32,825 nucleotides of DNA from Marinibacterium sp. GTDB lineage: Bacteria > Pseudomonadota > Alphaproteobacteria > Rhodobacterales > Rhodobacteraceae. Made by a program: the position numbers and the translations under genes. The stretch spans positions 1-32,825 of the forward strand of contig JAEPNQ010000043.1 in NCBI GenBank assembly GCA_017643305.1. The letters are read 5' to 3'. Of the stretch, positions 15,964 to 25,594 are shown one piece after another; positions within the stretch are counted from its first letter, which is position 1, and every line of letters starts with the position of its first letter. The notes beneath the pieces were generated by a model. The model saw only the letters and a program-made list of their open reading frames with translations. It searched no databases and was not told the DNA's origin.

Positions 15964-16871
15964 CTATTCCATTCGTTTCCTTCGAAGACGGTGAAAGCGT
16001 GCTGGACTGGATCGGCCTGTGCGATGCGCTTGAAGCCGGGCATTCGCGCCCCAAGGCTGATATTGGTGATACGTTCCTTTACCGTGACCCCGACACAATG
16101 CTGTCGCGCGCCGCGTGGATCGACGGGCTGGGTTCAGCCGTCAAAACGGCCACAATATTTCCGGGCAATCCGAAGAACGGCAAGCCGATGATCAACGGTC
16201 TGGTCTGTCTCTATTCAGACGAAGATGGCACGGTCGAGGCGCTTCTGGATTTCCACCTGATTACGAAATGGAAAACCGCGGGAGATAGTCTGTTGGCTGC
16301 TCGCAAGCTGGCCCGACCGGACAGCCGGCGCATCCTTATTGTCGGAGCAGGTACGGTCGGGGCATCTTTGTGCGACGCGTTTCATGCCGGGTTTCCAGAG
16401 GCCGAAGTTACCATCTGGAACAGAACCATCGCGAGGGCCAAAGAGCTGGCTGCCGGGTATTCGTTTGCCTCGGTTGCGCCGTCCTTGGAAGACGCGGTGT
16501 CGGAATCCGACATCATTGTCACTGCGACCATGTCCAGTGAACCGGTTATGCGGGGCGAATGGCTGCGCCCTGGTCAACATCTGAACCTGATCGGGGCCTA
16601 CCGGCCTGATATGCGGGAAACTGATGATACCGCGATGCAGCGCGCCCGGGTGTTCGTGGATAGTTATGATACGACGCTGGAACATATCGGCGAACTGATG
16701 ATGCCGCTGGCCAGTGGCGCGATCACCCGCGATGACCTGGTGGCAGATTACTATGAAATGGACCGGTTTCAGGCCGGGCCAGACGATATCACGCTGTTCA
16801 AAAACGGTGGCGGCGCGCATCTGGACTTGATGACATCGCGCTATGTGGTTGACCGCTGGTCTGCGCGCTGA
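15960..16871 (+). CDS. Ornithine cyclodeaminase/mu-crystallin family enzyme
   Basis: A 303-residue NAD(P)-binding protein of the OCD/mu-crystallin family, whose members include ornithine cyclodeaminase, alanine dehydrogenase and ketimine reductases. The substrate-side motif VKTATIFPGNP (Lys62) and the Rossmann motif GAGTVG (129-134), then TATMSSEPV and LIGAYRPDMRE, are family hallmarks. It is co-translated with the HAD gene through an ATGA overlap and ends 5 bases from the convergent MFS gene. True ornithine cyclodeaminase activity is uncertain. A ketimine-reductase or other amino-acid role is equally possible, and a D-arginine-dehydrogenase-like enzyme is 2.4 kb away. Confidence 0.88.
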   Translation: MTIPFVSFEDGESVLDWIGLCDALEAGHSRPKADIGDTFLYRDPDTMLSRAAWIDGLGSAVKTATIFPGNPKNGKPMINGLVCLYSDEDGTVEALLDFHLITKWKTAGDSLLAARKLARPDSRRILIVGAGTVGASLCDAFHAGFPEAEVTIWNRTIARAKELAAGYSFASVAPSLEDAVSESDIIVTATMSSEPVMRGEWLRPGQHLNLIGAYRPDMRETDDTAMQRARVFVDSYDTTLEHIGELMMPLASGAITRDDLVADYYEMDRFQAGPDDITLFKNGGGAHLDLMTSRYVVDRWSAR

Positions 16872-16876
16872 GGCGA

Positions 16877-18115
16877 TCAGGCGGGGGCAGCGGCCAGAGG
16901 CCGTTCCCGGATCGGAATATGGACAAGAGCGCTGAAGGCACTGATGCCAATGCCGATCCACCAGACCATTGTGTAATCACCAAACGCATCATACATGCGC
17001 CCACCCAGCCAGACGCCAAGAAACCCGCCCAGCTGGTGGCTGAAGAATACGATGCCAAACAGCGTGCCCATGAACCGTAGCCCGTAGATATACCCAATCA
17101 GCCCCGAGGTGAGCGGCACGGTGGCCAACCAGAGTGCGCCCATAGACACCGAAAACAAGATCACGGTCAGTGGGGTGATAGGAAGCATGATAAAGGCCAC
17201 CGAAACCAGTGTGCGGCCTGTATAGATCCATACTAGAACATTTTTCTTCTGAAACCGTCCACCCAGCCACCCGGCCATCAACGTGCCACCGATATTGGCC
17301 AGACCAACCAGTGAAATTGCCACCGCCCCGAGGGCGGAGGTGGTACGGATACCCATGCTGTCTAGCAGACCACCGGGCTGAATTGGCCCACAAAGCTCGG
17401 TCACGAAGGCTGGGAAATGCGCAAACACAAAGGCCAGTTGGTACCCACAGCTGAAGAAACCGAGGAAGATCAGTGTAAAGCTGGGATCGCGGAATGCCTT
17501 GGCCAGGATTTGGGAGAGCGAGTCCTGAACCACGGTTGCATCGGCGGGTTCTTTGGGCTGCAGGCCCGGCAGCAGGAACACCAGCGCAGCAACGGCGGCA
17601 GCAAACATCATGAAGACTGATTGCCAGCTGACGATGGTCAATAGCCATTCAGCCAGCGATGGGCCCACGATCTGGCCGACACTACCCGACGCAGCTGCGA
17701 TGGCCAACGCCATGGACCTGTTTTTGTCCGAGGCGGCACGCCCAACTGACGCCAGAATCAGACCCACACCTGTACCGGCAACCCCGAAACCGACCAGGAC
17801 AGAATTGAATTGGTGGCCCAGCGCTGTCACCGATTCCGCCGACAGAAACAGGCCCATTGCATAAATCAGAATGCCAATCAGGATTGCCTTGCGATCCCCG
17901 AATTTTTCGGCCAGCGCGCCAAAGATCGGCTGGCCGATACCCCAGGCCAAGTTCTGGATCGCTATGGCCATGGAAAATTCGGATCGGGCCCAACCGAATT
18001 CAGTCGCGATGGGGATCTGAAACACGCCATAAGACGCCCGCACGCCGAAACTGACGATGATAATCATGCAACCCACGATCAGAACCGGGGTGATCAGGCT
18101 GGCCTTGTGTTGCAT
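16877..18115 (-). CDS. Major facilitator superfamily transporter
   Basis: A 412-residue inner-membrane carrier with twelve apparent helices. It begins ITPVLIVGCMIIIVSFGVRASYG and has the loop 2-3 signature of MFS (GALAEKFGDRK, about residues 67-77), repeated in weaker form after helix 8 (GWLGGRFQKKN). The general look is that of the monocarboxylate/oxalate-formate branch. The start at 18115 has GGAGA about 8 bases upstream. An inverted repeat (18179-18198) lies 64 bases before the start and may be an operator. The substrate is unknown. Confidence 0.88.
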   Translation of the reverse strand: MQHKASLITPVLIVGCMIIIVSFGVRASYGVFQIPIATEFGWARSEFSMAIAIQNLAWGIGQPIFGALAEKFGDRKAILIGILIYAMGLFLSAESVTALGHQFNSVLVGFGVAGTGVGLILASVGRAASDKNRSMALAIAAASGSVGQIVGPSLAEWLLTIVSWQSVFMMFAAAVAALVFLLPGLQPKEPADATVVQDSLSQILAKAFRDPSFTLIFLGFFSCGYQLAFVFAHFPAFVTELCGPIQPGGLLDSMGIRTTSALGAVAISLVGLANIGGTLMAGWLGGRFQKKNVLVWIYTGRTLVSVAFIMLPITPLTVILFSVSMGALWLATVPLTSGLIGYIYGLRFMGTLFGIVFFSHQLGGFLGVWLGGRMYDAFGDYTMVWWIGIGISAFSALVHIPIRERPLAAAPA

Positions 18116-18178
18116 TCATGGTCTCCACTGCGTACCCCGCGACCCTAACGGACCGAAACGGGCCGTCAATTAACGTTG

Positions 18179-18198
18179 TGTGAATGGTAGAATTCACA
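18179..18198. promoter_or_regulatory. Inverted repeat, possible operator in MFS/zapE divergent region
   Basis: TGTGAAT (18179-18185) and ATTCACA (18192-18198) form a perfect 7-base inverted repeat with a 6-base spacer, in the 135-base divergent gap. A second short palindrome, CATTC-T-GAATG (18197-18207), overlaps its right arm. Arm length and spacing suit a dimeric repressor. No regulator gene is adjacent, so the binder is unknown. Confidence 0.4.
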
Positions 18199-18250
18199 TT
18201 CTGAATGCTTCCCACTTTTCACGCCTCCCAGGTCGGGCTATGCGTGCTGA

Positions 18251-19312
18251 ATGTCTGAATTGCACAAGCTTTACAGCCAGAAAGTCGCCGCCGGGGATCT
18301 AAAATCGGACCCGGCGCAATTGGCGGTGATCCCGGAATTGGAGCGCGTGCGCACGGGACTGATGACCCCAGCCAAGCGCGGGTTTTTTCGCAAGGCACCA
18401 GAGCCGTCCAAGGGCCTGTACCTGTGGGGCGGTGTCGGGCGTGGAAAGTCAATGATCATGGACCTGTTTGTCGAAACACTGGCAGACACACCCAATCGCC
18501 GGGTGCATTTCCATGCCTTCATGCAGGAAATCCACGCCGCAATGCACGAGGTGCGAAAAACTGGCGTGGACGACGCGATTGCACCGGTCGCGGCGGATGT
18601 GGCTGCTTCGGTGCGTTTGTTGGCATTTGACGAGATGCAGATCACGGATATTACCGATGCAATGATCGTCGGTCGCCTTTTCGAAGCATTGATGGCCGAT
18701 GGGGTGGTGATTGTGACCACCTCAAACCGGCATCCCGATGAACTGTACAAACATGGGCTGAACAGACAATTGTTCCTGCCTTTTATCGAGCTTTTGAAAG
18801 ACCGGATGGTGGTTCACGAGCTGGCCAGCCCAACAGACCACCGCCAAAACCGGCTGCAAGGGTCGGAGGTTTATTTCACCCCCGCAGATACTGAGGCGCG
18901 GGTGCAGATACAGGCCATTTGGGAGGACCTGACAGGCGGTGCGGCCGAACCTTTGACGCTGATGGTCAAGGGGCGTGAGGTCACGCTTCCCGCGTTCCGG
19001 AACGGGGTAGCGCGGGCCACTTTTTTTGAATTGTGTGGCAAACCTTTGGGTCCCGCAGATTATCTGGCGCTGGCCAACACGGTGAAGGTGCTGGTTTTGG
19101 AGGATATTCCCAGCCTCTCCCGGTCCAATTTCAACGAAGCCAAGCGGTTTGTGACCCTGATCGATGCGCTTTACGAAGCACACGTTCGGCTGATTTGTTC
19201 TGCGGCTGCACAACCGGAGATACTATATCTCGAAGGGGAAGGCACGTTTGAATTTGAACGTACCGCATCGCGTTTGCGGGAAATGCAGTCAGGAGACTGG
19301 TGGTCCGACTGA
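18251..19312 (+). CDS. zapE: Cell division protein ZapE (AFG1-like ATPase)
   Basis: A 353-residue P-loop ATPase of the AFG1/ZapE family; in E. coli ZapE acts at the Z ring during division, and the mitochondrial relative assists turnover of respiratory subunits. Visible motifs are Walker A GGVGRGKS (60-67), the family HFHAFMQEIH (86-95), Walker B LLAFDEMQ (123-130) and the sensor-like VTTSNRHPDELY. Length is normal. Its stop is separated by one base from the stop of the convergent flavoenzyme gene, leaving no room for an intergenic terminator. The ribosome site is weak. Confidence 0.94.
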   Translation: MSELHKLYSQKVAAGDLKSDPAQLAVIPELERVRTGLMTPAKRGFFRKAPEPSKGLYLWGGVGRGKSMIMDLFVETLADTPNRRVHFHAFMQEIHAAMHEVRKTGVDDAIAPVAADVAASVRLLAFDEMQITDITDAMIVGRLFEALMADGVVIVTTSNRHPDELYKHGLNRQLFLPFIELLKDRMVVHELASPTDHRQNRLQGSEVYFTPADTEARVQIQAIWEDLTGGAAEPLTLMVKGREVTLPAFRNGVARATFFELCGKPLGPADYLALANTVKVLVLEDIPSLSRSNFNEAKRFVTLIDALYEAHVRLICSAAAQPEILYLEGEGTFEFERTASRLREMQSGDWWSD

Positions 19313-19313
19313 C

Positions 19314-20453
19314 CTAACGGTTCAATCCCGCCCGGCCCGGCGCCAGCGCGGCCGGGTCTACTCCAAAATCCAGAATGTCCTGCGGCGGCGCTTCGCCCCG
19401 GGCCAGCGTGGCCGCCAGCTGAGATAGGGCAGGCGAGGTCTGGATGCCATAGCCACCTTGCCCGGCCAGCCAAAAGAATCCATCCACCTGATTGGAGAAT
19501 CCAACCACTGGAACCTTGTCGGCTACGAAGCTGCGCAGCCCCGCCCAGCGGGTTTCAATACTGCGCACTTTCATATCAAAAGCGGTTTCGATCCGATCGA
19601 TGCAATATGCGATGTCAAATTCGTCTGGCTGCACATCACAGGGGTCCATCGGATCTTCGTTTGCCGGTGAAATCAGAAGCCGGCCTGCGTCCGGCTTCAT
19701 GTAGAAATCCTCGTCGATATCCACGGCCAATGGATGTGATTCCAACGCCAGGCCATCAGGCGCCTTTATCAGCATCGCAGTGCGCCGTTTGGGTACCAGC
19801 CCAATGGGTTCTGCACCCGCGAGGCGCCCCAGCTGGTCGGCCCAGGCCCCGGCCGCGTTAATAACGGTCGCGGCTATGTAGCTGTCTGATTTGGTGGAGA
19901 TGGTCCAGGCGCCTGTATCGCACCGCAGTCCGGTGACCTCCGCACTGGCTTGCAAGGTGCCGCCCAGTTTCTTGAACTGACGCAGGAAACCCTGATGCAA
20001 GCCGTTGACGTCGATGTCGCTGCCGGAACTGTCCATAACGCCGCCCATCGCGTAGTCGGCACGCAAGACCGGCAGCAGTTTTTGAACGGTTTCGCCGTCA
20101 ATACGACTAATGCCATCCTCCTCCCCCAGTTCTTTCATAAACGCATCCAGCGATGCGGTTTGATCCCGGCGCGCGATCATCACGACATCGCGGGGGGACA
20201 ACAGTGACGCGTCTGCGAAACCTGCAGGGGGTGTGGCGAAGAACTCGGTCGAGGCACGGGTCAGTGCGCGGATCTGGCTTGGGCCGTAAACAGGGGCAAA
20301 CATGGCAGCCGACCGGCCTGTGGTGTGGTAGCCAGGCTGTGTTTCCATTTCCAGCAACAGCACGCTGGCCCCGTCTGCCAGACGCGCCGCAACGGATGCG
20401 CCAGCGATCCCAGCGCCGATGATGGCGAAATCATAGGTTGGTGTCTGGGCCAT
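19314..20453 (-). CDS. FAD-dependent D-amino-acid dehydrogenase, DauA (D-arginine dehydrogenase)-like
   Basis: A 379-residue DAO-family flavoprotein. FAD binds at GAGIAG (13-18). The segments QPGYHTTGRSAAMF, LLSPRD, GSDIDVNGLHQGFLR, VINAAGAWAD, PKRRTAML, FYMKPDAGRLL, WAGLRSFVADKVPVVG and AGQGGYGIQTS are, from memory, very like Pseudomonas D-arginine dehydrogenase, which oxidises D-Arg/D-Lys to 2-ketoacids and passes electrons to the respiratory chain. I chose ATG 20453 because the dinucleotide fold starts right after it and GGAG lies about 9 bases before it; the frame is open upstream to 20525. It lies 86 bases downstream of mtnA in the same direction and may end the ABC-transporter transcription unit. 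Substrate preference is an inference. Confidence 0.88.
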   Translation of the reverse strand: MAQTPTYDFAIIGAGIAGASVAARLADGASVLLLEMETQPGYHTTGRSAAMFAPVYGPSQIRALTRASTEFFATPPAGFADASLLSPRDVVMIARRDQTASLDAFMKELGEEDGISRIDGETVQKLLPVLRADYAMGGVMDSSGSDIDVNGLHQGFLRQFKKLGGTLQASAEVTGLRCDTGAWTISTKSDSYIAATVINAAGAWADQLGRLAGAEPIGLVPKRRTAMLIKAPDGLALESHPLAVDIDEDFYMKPDAGRLLISPANEDPMDPCDVQPDEFDIAYCIDRIETAFDMKVRSIETRWAGLRSFVADKVPVVGFSNQVDGFFWLAGQGGYGIQTSPALSQLAATLARGEAPPQDILDFGVDPAALAPGRAGLNR

Positions 20454-20539
20454 TGCGCTGCTCCATCCGGTTTTCGGGACCGATCCCTGTCTGGTATCGA
20501 TACGTCCGCGTGCTTGGCCGGGCAAGAGGCGGTCGAAAG

Positions 20540-21637
20540 TTACTCCACGCGGTCGGGAAATAGGGCGGCCAGCCCGCCTGCGGATGCATCACAAATCCCG
20601 CGTTCGGTGATCAGCCCGGTAACCAGCCGGTTCGGCGTGACGTCAAAAGCGGGATTTCCCGTGTTTGTACCTTCTGGCGTGACAGTCACATTGGCGAGAT
20701 CGGTACCATCGGGACCTCGCCCATGGATCTGGCTGATCTCGTCGCCGCTCCGTTCTTCGATAGGGATTTCGCCCAGACCGTCCTGTGCCGTCCAGTCTAT
20801 GGTTGGCGACGGCAGGGCCACGTAAAACGGGATGCCGTTGTCATGCGCGGCCAGCGCCTTGAGGTAGGTTCCAATCTTGTTGCAAACATCGCCGCTGGCG
20901 GTTGTACGGTCAGTGCCAGTAATCAGGATATCGACCTGCCCATGCTGCATCAGATGGCCACCTGCATTGTCCACCACATAGGTATGCGGCACACCGTGCT
21001 GGCCCAGTTCCCATGCGGTCAGCGCGCCTTGGTTGCGGGGGCGGGTTTCATCGACCCAGACATGCACAGGCAGACCGGCGTCATAGGCGTGATAGATCGG
21101 GCTGGTGGCCGTGCCCCAATCCACAGTTGCAAGCCAACCGGCATTACAATGGGTCATGATGTTGACTGGCGCTCCGTCGGGCTTGGTTGCAGAGATTTTG
21201 CGGATCAGTTCTAACCCGTGCACGCCAATGTTGCGGTTGATCTCAACGTCTTCATCAGCGACCTCCTCTGCTAACGCACGCGCGGCATCGGACCGTTGGG
21301 TGGGATCCAGCGGCTGCAACTCAGACTGGCACCGGTGTAGCGCCCAGCGCAGGTTTACCGCCGTGGGGCGGGTGGCGTTCAGTACGTCTACCGCGTGGAC
21401 CAATGCCGCGTCGGACGGGTCCCGCGCCATCTGTTCGGCAATGCAATAGGCGGCGGTCGCCCCGATTAACGGCGCGCCACGCACCCACATGTCCCGAATG
21501 GCAGTGGCAAAGTCGTCCAGCGACTTTAGAGTCGCGATATCGATCCGGTGGGGCAGCCAGCGCTGATCCAGGATACGGACCGCACCGTTTTGGGCGTCAC
21601 GCCAGATGGAACGGTGATGAGTGCCATTGACCAGCAT
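20540..21637 (-). CDS. mtnA: S-methyl-5-thioribose-1-phosphate isomerase
   Basis: MtnA isomerises 5-methylthioribose 1-phosphate to methylthioribulose 1-phosphate in methionine salvage from methylthioadenosine. The 365-residue product has RGAP (53-56), [10 protein letters not shown] with catalytic Cys164, GTDRT with catalytic Asp243, and NKIGTY (253-258), all as in the eIF2B-like isomerase family. ATG 21637 is preferred: GGAG lies about 9 bases before it and the family N-terminus starts here; the open frame reaches 21715. Other salvage genes (mtnP, mtnB-D) are absent from the window. It lies downstream of the dppF-like gene in the same direction after a 153-base gap with no clear terminator. 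Confidence 0.94.
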   Translation of the reverse strand: MLVNGTHHRSIWRDAQNGAVRILDQRWLPHRIDIATLKSLDDFATAIRDMWVRGAPLIGATAAYCIAEQMARDPSDAALVHAVDVLNATRPTAVNLRWALHRCQSELQPLDPTQRSDAARALAEEVADEDVEINRNIGVHGLELIRKISATKPDGAPVNIMTHCNAGWLATVDWGTATSPIYHAYDAGLPVHVWVDETRPRNQGALTAWELGQHGVPHTYVVDNAGGHLMQHGQVDILITGTDRTTASGDVCNKIGTYLKALAAHDNGIPFYVALPSPTIDWTAQDGLGEIPIEERSGDEISQIHGRGPDGTDLANVTVTPEGTNTGNPAFDVTPNRLVTGLITERGICDASAGGLAALFPDRVE

Positions 21638-21790
21638 TTGATCGTCTCCTGCCCTGCGCCCAGCTTTGCCAGAGCCGTCAGCTTTTGCAATGTTGGTTCC
21701 CAAATTGGAAATCACACATGCGTTGCTCCGAGATCATCCGGAACCGGGCAAACAATCAACAGGCAATCACAGAATGGTTGGCGGGTTCGA

Positions 21791-22744
21791 TCAGTCCAAC
21801 GGATGGTGGCAGGCCACAAGCACGCCACCGTTTTCGTCCAGCCGTGGCACAGTGGACCGACACAGGTCAGACGCCAGCGGACACCGAGCAGCAAAGGCGC
21901 AGCCCTGAGGTGGGTTCAGCGGATCTGGCAGTTCGGTTTCCCAGGATTCTGGCGCGGCCAGTTTGCGGCCCACCACCGGCGCACTGTCTGCAAGCAGCTT
22001 TGTGTAGGGATGGCGCGGGGCGCGGAACACATCACTCGCCTCGCCAATTTCCACGACCGAACCAAAATACAGCACTGCGACCCTATCGCTGACGGCCTCC
22101 ACCACCGCCAGATCATGGCTGATGAACAGATAGGTCAGTCCAAGCTGCGCCTTGAGGTCGGCCAGCAGGTTCAACACCTGAGCCTGCACCGAAACGTCCA
22201 GAGCGGAGACTGGTTCATCGAGGATGAGGATTTTGGCATCGGCTGCTAAGGCGCGAGCCACTGCGATCCGCTGTGCCTGACCGCCGGAGAATTCGTGCGG
22301 GTAGCGATCCAAGAATTCTTCGCGCAGGTTCACACTGGTGAAGATGTCTGCGATCCGGGCGTTCCGCTGGGCTCTTGGCATCCGGTGCAGTTGTTTCAGC
22401 GGCGCTTCCATGATTTGGCGGATGGTCTTGCGCGGGTTCAGTGATGAGATTGGGTCCTGAAATACATACTGGATCCGCTTGCCGAATTTGGCGGCGTCGG
22501 ATGTGTCCAGCGCATCGCCTTGGATCTTGATCGTGCCGGTTGTTGGTTCCAGCAGTCCCACCAACATTCGGGCTAGGGTGGATTTCCCGCAGCCCGATTC
22601 CCCGACGATGCCCAGCGTTTCGCCACGGCTCACCTCCAGAGACACTGGGTGCACCGCCTTGACCGACGCGGTTGTACGGCCCAGCAGGTTGCGGGACACC
22701 GGAAAGGTTTTGGACAGATCGGTCAGTTCCAGGGCTGCTGTCAT
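21791..22744 (-). CDS. Peptide-type ABC transporter ATP-binding protein (DppF/OppF-like)
   Basis: A 317-residue cytoplasmic ATPase of an Opp/Dpp importer: Walker A GESGCGKST (48-56), Q-loop FQDP, signature FSGGQ (152-156), Walker B ILILDEP (172-178) and the H-loop in ISHDLAVV. The C-terminal tail has the Opp/Dpp-type cysteine-containing extension GCAFAARCP...LCRS. It overlaps the fused permease/ATPase gene by ATGA, so the two ATPase halves of one transporter are co-translated. The substrate is set by the binding protein, not this subunit. Confidence 0.94.
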   Translation of the reverse strand: MTAALELTDLSKTFPVSRNLLGRTTASVKAVHPVSLEVSRGETLGIVGESGCGKSTLARMLVGLLEPTTGTIKIQGDALDTSDAAKFGKRIQYVFQDPISSLNPRKTIRQIMEAPLKQLHRMPRAQRNARIADIFTSVNLREEFLDRYPHEFSGGQAQRIAVARALAADAKILILDEPVSALDVSVQAQVLNLLADLKAQLGLTYLFISHDLAVVEAVSDRVAVLYFGSVVEIGEASDVFRAPRHPYTKLLADSAPVVGRKLAAPESWETELPDPLNPPQGCAFAARCPLASDLCRSTVPRLDENGGVLVACHHPLD

Positions 22745-24624
22745 TGGGCCGCCTCAGCATTCGGATTGTCCGGGAAAAGGCAGCGCACGGCGCGGCCAGT
22801 ATCGAAAACCAGCGCAATATCAGACCCTCTACAAGCGGTTTGTGACTTATGGCACCGTTCGGCAAAAGCACAGCCAGTTGGCAGGTTGTCGACCACAGGG
22901 GGAAGCCCGGGGATAGCCTCCAACCGACGTTTGCCTTCGCCCAGTTCGGGCACACAAGCCATGAGCCGCGCGGTGTAAGGATGCATCGGAGCATCTAGAA
23001 TTGCCTTTGTCGGCCCTTCTTCCACAATGCGGCCGGCATACATGACCGCGACCCGGTCACAGAGTTGAGCAACCACGCCAAAATCATGTGTGATGAAGAC
23101 AATGGCCAAACCACGGGTTTTCCGCAGATCGTCCAACAAAGCCAGTATCTGGGCCTGAACGGTCACGTCCAGCGCCGTAGTGGGTTCGTCGGCGATGATG
23201 ATATCGGGGTCATTGGCCAACGCCATCGCGATCCCGACGCGCTGCCGCATGCCGCCAGACATTTCGTGCGGGTAGTCCGAAATTCGTTTTTCCGGGTTGG
23301 GGATACGGACCGCGCGCAGAAGATCTATGGCCTTTTTGCGCCCCTCTGCGCTGCTGATGGAGTAGTGGGAGCGAATGGCTTCGATCAATTGATCGCCGAC
23401 TTTGTAAAGCGGATGGAGCGTGGCCAAGGGATCTTGAAAGATATAGGCGACATTCTTGCCCCGCATCTCGCGGAGATGCTTGTAAGGCGCACCAATCAGG
23501 TCGGTTCCGTCGTAGCGCACAGCACCGCCGGTGATCACACCCGGCGGGGAGGCAACCAGCCCCATGACCGACAGCGCGGTTACAGATTTGCCCGAGCCGG
23601 ATTCGCCAATGATACCCAGGCATTCCCCCGGTTTGACATGCAGCGACACACCATCAATAGCCTTGTAGACCCTATTTTTGACGTGGAATTGTGTCTCGAG
23701 GTCCTGTACCTCCAGCAACCCGTTGCCTTTGGGTTCCGGCACCGGCCCAGTCCGGTTGACGAGCGTCGCGGCCATGGGACGAGACAGTGCACCGGATTTC
23801 AAACGCGGATCCAACGCATCGCGCACGCCGTCGCCCAGAAGATTGATGGCCATGACGATGATCAGGATCATCACGCCCGGTACGACGGAAGTATACGGAT
23901 TGGTGATAAGGGCCGAACGCGCTTCGCCGAGCATAGATCCGAGATCAGCTTGCGGCGGTTGCGAACCAAGGCCAAGGAAGCTGAGCCCTGCTGTTTCAAG
24001 GATCATCCAGCCAATGGTCGTAGACATGGCGATGACGATCACGGGAACGACGTTCGGCAAGATTTCGGTCAGGATAATGCGGGCATCGGACATGCCAGAC
24101 AGGCGTGCGGCATCGACAAATTCCCTGTGCGCGATCCCCACGGTCACGCCGCGGATGTTGCGCGCGAAGAACGGGATGTTCACGGTGGCCACAGCGATCA
24201 ACGCGTTGAACAGGCCGGGGCCGAGCGCGGCTACGATTGCCAGCGCCAGCAGGATGTAAGGAAATGCCATCAGCATATCCACGCCACGCATGATCAGGTT
24301 GTCAGTGCGCCCGCCAAAATACCCGGCGATGATCCCAATGGCAGCACCGATCGTCGCTGCGATCATAGCTGCTGCGAACCCAACCATCAGCGACAGGCGT
24401 GTGCCCCACAAAAGCCGCGCCAATAGGTCCCGGCCCAGATGGTCGGTACCCAGCAGCGCGCCTTCAGTGAATGGCGTTTTAAATCGATGGGCGGTGTTTG
24501 TGACGTCTGGGTCCGCCAGTGGCAACAGCGGCGCGATGAGCGCAAGCAGGACGACGCAGAGCATGACAATCCCACCAGCAAGGGCCAGCCGGTTGCGCGA
24601 CAGGAGCCTGAGAAACGCAATCAT
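22741..24624 (-). CDS. Fused ABC transporter permease (DppC-like) and ATP-binding protein (DppD-like)
   Basis: One 627-residue polypeptide carries two subunits that are usually separate. Residues 1-275 are a DppC-like permease: N-terminal helix, [14 protein letters not shown] (59-72), several helices, and the coupling helix [23 protein letters not shown] (169-191). After a linker (about 276-302) comes a DppD-like ATPase: Walker A GESGSGKS (340-347), [10 protein letters not shown], signature MSGGM (456-460), Walker B IIIADEP (476-482) and the cysteine-containing Opp/Dpp tail. Its start overlaps the upstream permease stop and its stop overlaps the next ATPase (both ATGA). There is no internal stop or frameshift, so the fusion is real as written. 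Confidence 0.93.
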   Translation of the reverse strand: MIAFLRLLSRNRLALAGGIVMLCVVLLALIAPLLPLADPDVTNTAHRFKTPFTEGALLGTDHLGRDLLARLLWGTRLSLMVGFAAAMIAATIGAAIGIIAGYFGGRTDNLIMRGVDMLMAFPYILLALAIVAALGPGLFNALIAVATVNIPFFARNIRGVTVGIAHREFVDAARLSGMSDARIILTEILPNVVPVIVIAMSTTIGWMILETAGLSFLGLGSQPPQADLGSMLGEARSALITNPYTSVVPGVMILIIVMAINLLGDGVRDALDPRLKSGALSRPMAATLVNRTGPVPEPKGNGLLEVQDLETQFHVKNRVYKAIDGVSLHVKPGECLGIIGESGSGKSVTALSVMGLVASPPGVITGGAVRYDGTDLIGAPYKHLREMRGKNVAYIFQDPLATLHPLYKVGDQLIEAIRSHYSISSAEGRKKAIDLLRAVRIPNPEKRISDYPHEMSGGMRQRVGIAMALANDPDIIIADEPTTALDVTVQAQILALLDDLRKTRGLAIVFITHDFGVVAQLCDRVAVMYAGRIVEEGPTKAILDAPMHPYTARLMACVPELGEGKRRLEAIPGLPPVVDNLPTGCAFAERCHKSQTACRGSDIALVFDTGRAVRCLFPDNPNAEAAQ

Positions 24625-25568
24625 GTCTTGATCCTGGGATCAAGCATGCTCTGCGCGACGTCGACGGCGATGTTAAATATGACATAACAGGCCGCAACAA
24701 AAACCACGCCACCCTGAACCAGCAGGATGTCGCGCTTCAGGATCGCGTCGACCAGCATGCGGCCTACGCCGGGCCACTGGAACACAATTTCAATATACAC
24801 CGCGCCGGACAGGACAAACCCGGCTTGAATGCCCAGCACCGGAATGATCGCAACCATCGCCGCCTTGAGCGCATGGCGCCAGATCACGCCACGCTCCGGC
24901 ACGCCCTTGGCGCGGGCAGTGCGGATATAGTCCTGGCGCAGCACCTCCAGCATGGCGGAGCGAGTGAGGCGGGCAATGACACCGGTTGCCACCACTGCCA
25001 GCGCCAAGGCGGGCAGGGTTAGGTGGCTGATCAATGCTGATAAGTCGCGGGCGCCGTAGATCGGCCACATGCCGGACACGGGGAACATACGCAAGTTCAC
25101 CGCAAAGAAGAGGATCATCATCATGCCCAGAAAGAAGGACGGGATCGATATGCCCAGGAGGACAACAAAAGTTATGGCTTTGTCGCCCAACCCGTATTGG
25201 TTGGCGGCGGAAACCACACCCGCAACAATCCCGAAAATGGAACAGAGCACAAAGGCGGTACCAGCCAGGATCAGAGTGGCGTTGAAGCGTTCCAGAACCT
25301 CATCCAGCACTGGTCGGTTCAGGGCAAAGCTGGTGCCGAAGTCACCGATCAATATATTGCCCAGCCAAATGAAATATTGTTGGGCTAAGGGTTTGTCCAA
25401 ACCCAGATCCCGATTCAGCTTGGCTACGTTTTCCGGGGTGGCATAGGCACCAAGTATGGCAGTGGCCGGATCACCGGGGATCAGCGCCATTATGAGAAAC
25501 ACAATCACCGTGATCCCGAACAGAACCGGGATCGCAGAGAGCAGCCGTTTCAGAATGTAACCAGCCAT
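24621..25568 (-). CDS. Peptide-type ABC transporter permease (DppB-like)
   Basis: A 315-residue inner-membrane permease. It opens MAGYILKRLLSAIPVLFGITVIVF, typical of DppB/OppB, includes MALIPGDPA, and has the coupling-helix region RLTRSAMLEVLRQDYIRTARAKG (about 204-226) followed by GVIWRHALKAA. It pairs with the permease half of the fused protein to form the channel. The gene overlaps the next one by ATGA. A strong hairpin lies between it and the binding-protein gene, which probably lowers expression of permeases and ATPases relative to the binding protein. Confidence 0.94.
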   Translation of the reverse strand: MAGYILKRLLSAIPVLFGITVIVFLIMALIPGDPATAILGAYATPENVAKLNRDLGLDKPLAQQYFIWLGNILIGDFGTSFALNRPVLDEVLERFNATLILAGTAFVLCSIFGIVAGVVSAANQYGLGDKAITFVVLLGISIPSFFLGMMMILFFAVNLRMFPVSGMWPIYGARDLSALISHLTLPALALAVVATGVIARLTRSAMLEVLRQDYIRTARAKGVPERGVIWRHALKAAMVAIIPVLGIQAGFVLSGAVYIEIVFQWPGVGRMLVDAILKRDILLVQGGVVFVAACYVIFNIAVDVAQSMLDPRIKT

Positions 25569-25594
25569 AACTGCTCCCCCTTATCACGAAAAGG

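Noticed and set aside
21638-21790. Search for a terminator, riboswitch or promoter between the dppF-like gene and mtnA.
   Set aside because: Only four-base stems and no recognisable riboswitch core were found. Nothing could be supported.
23065-24426. Long plus-strand open frame (453 codons) opposite the fused transporter gene.
   Set aside because: It is rich in His, Arg, Gln and Asp, typical of the reverse complement of a GC-rich gene, and has no motifs.
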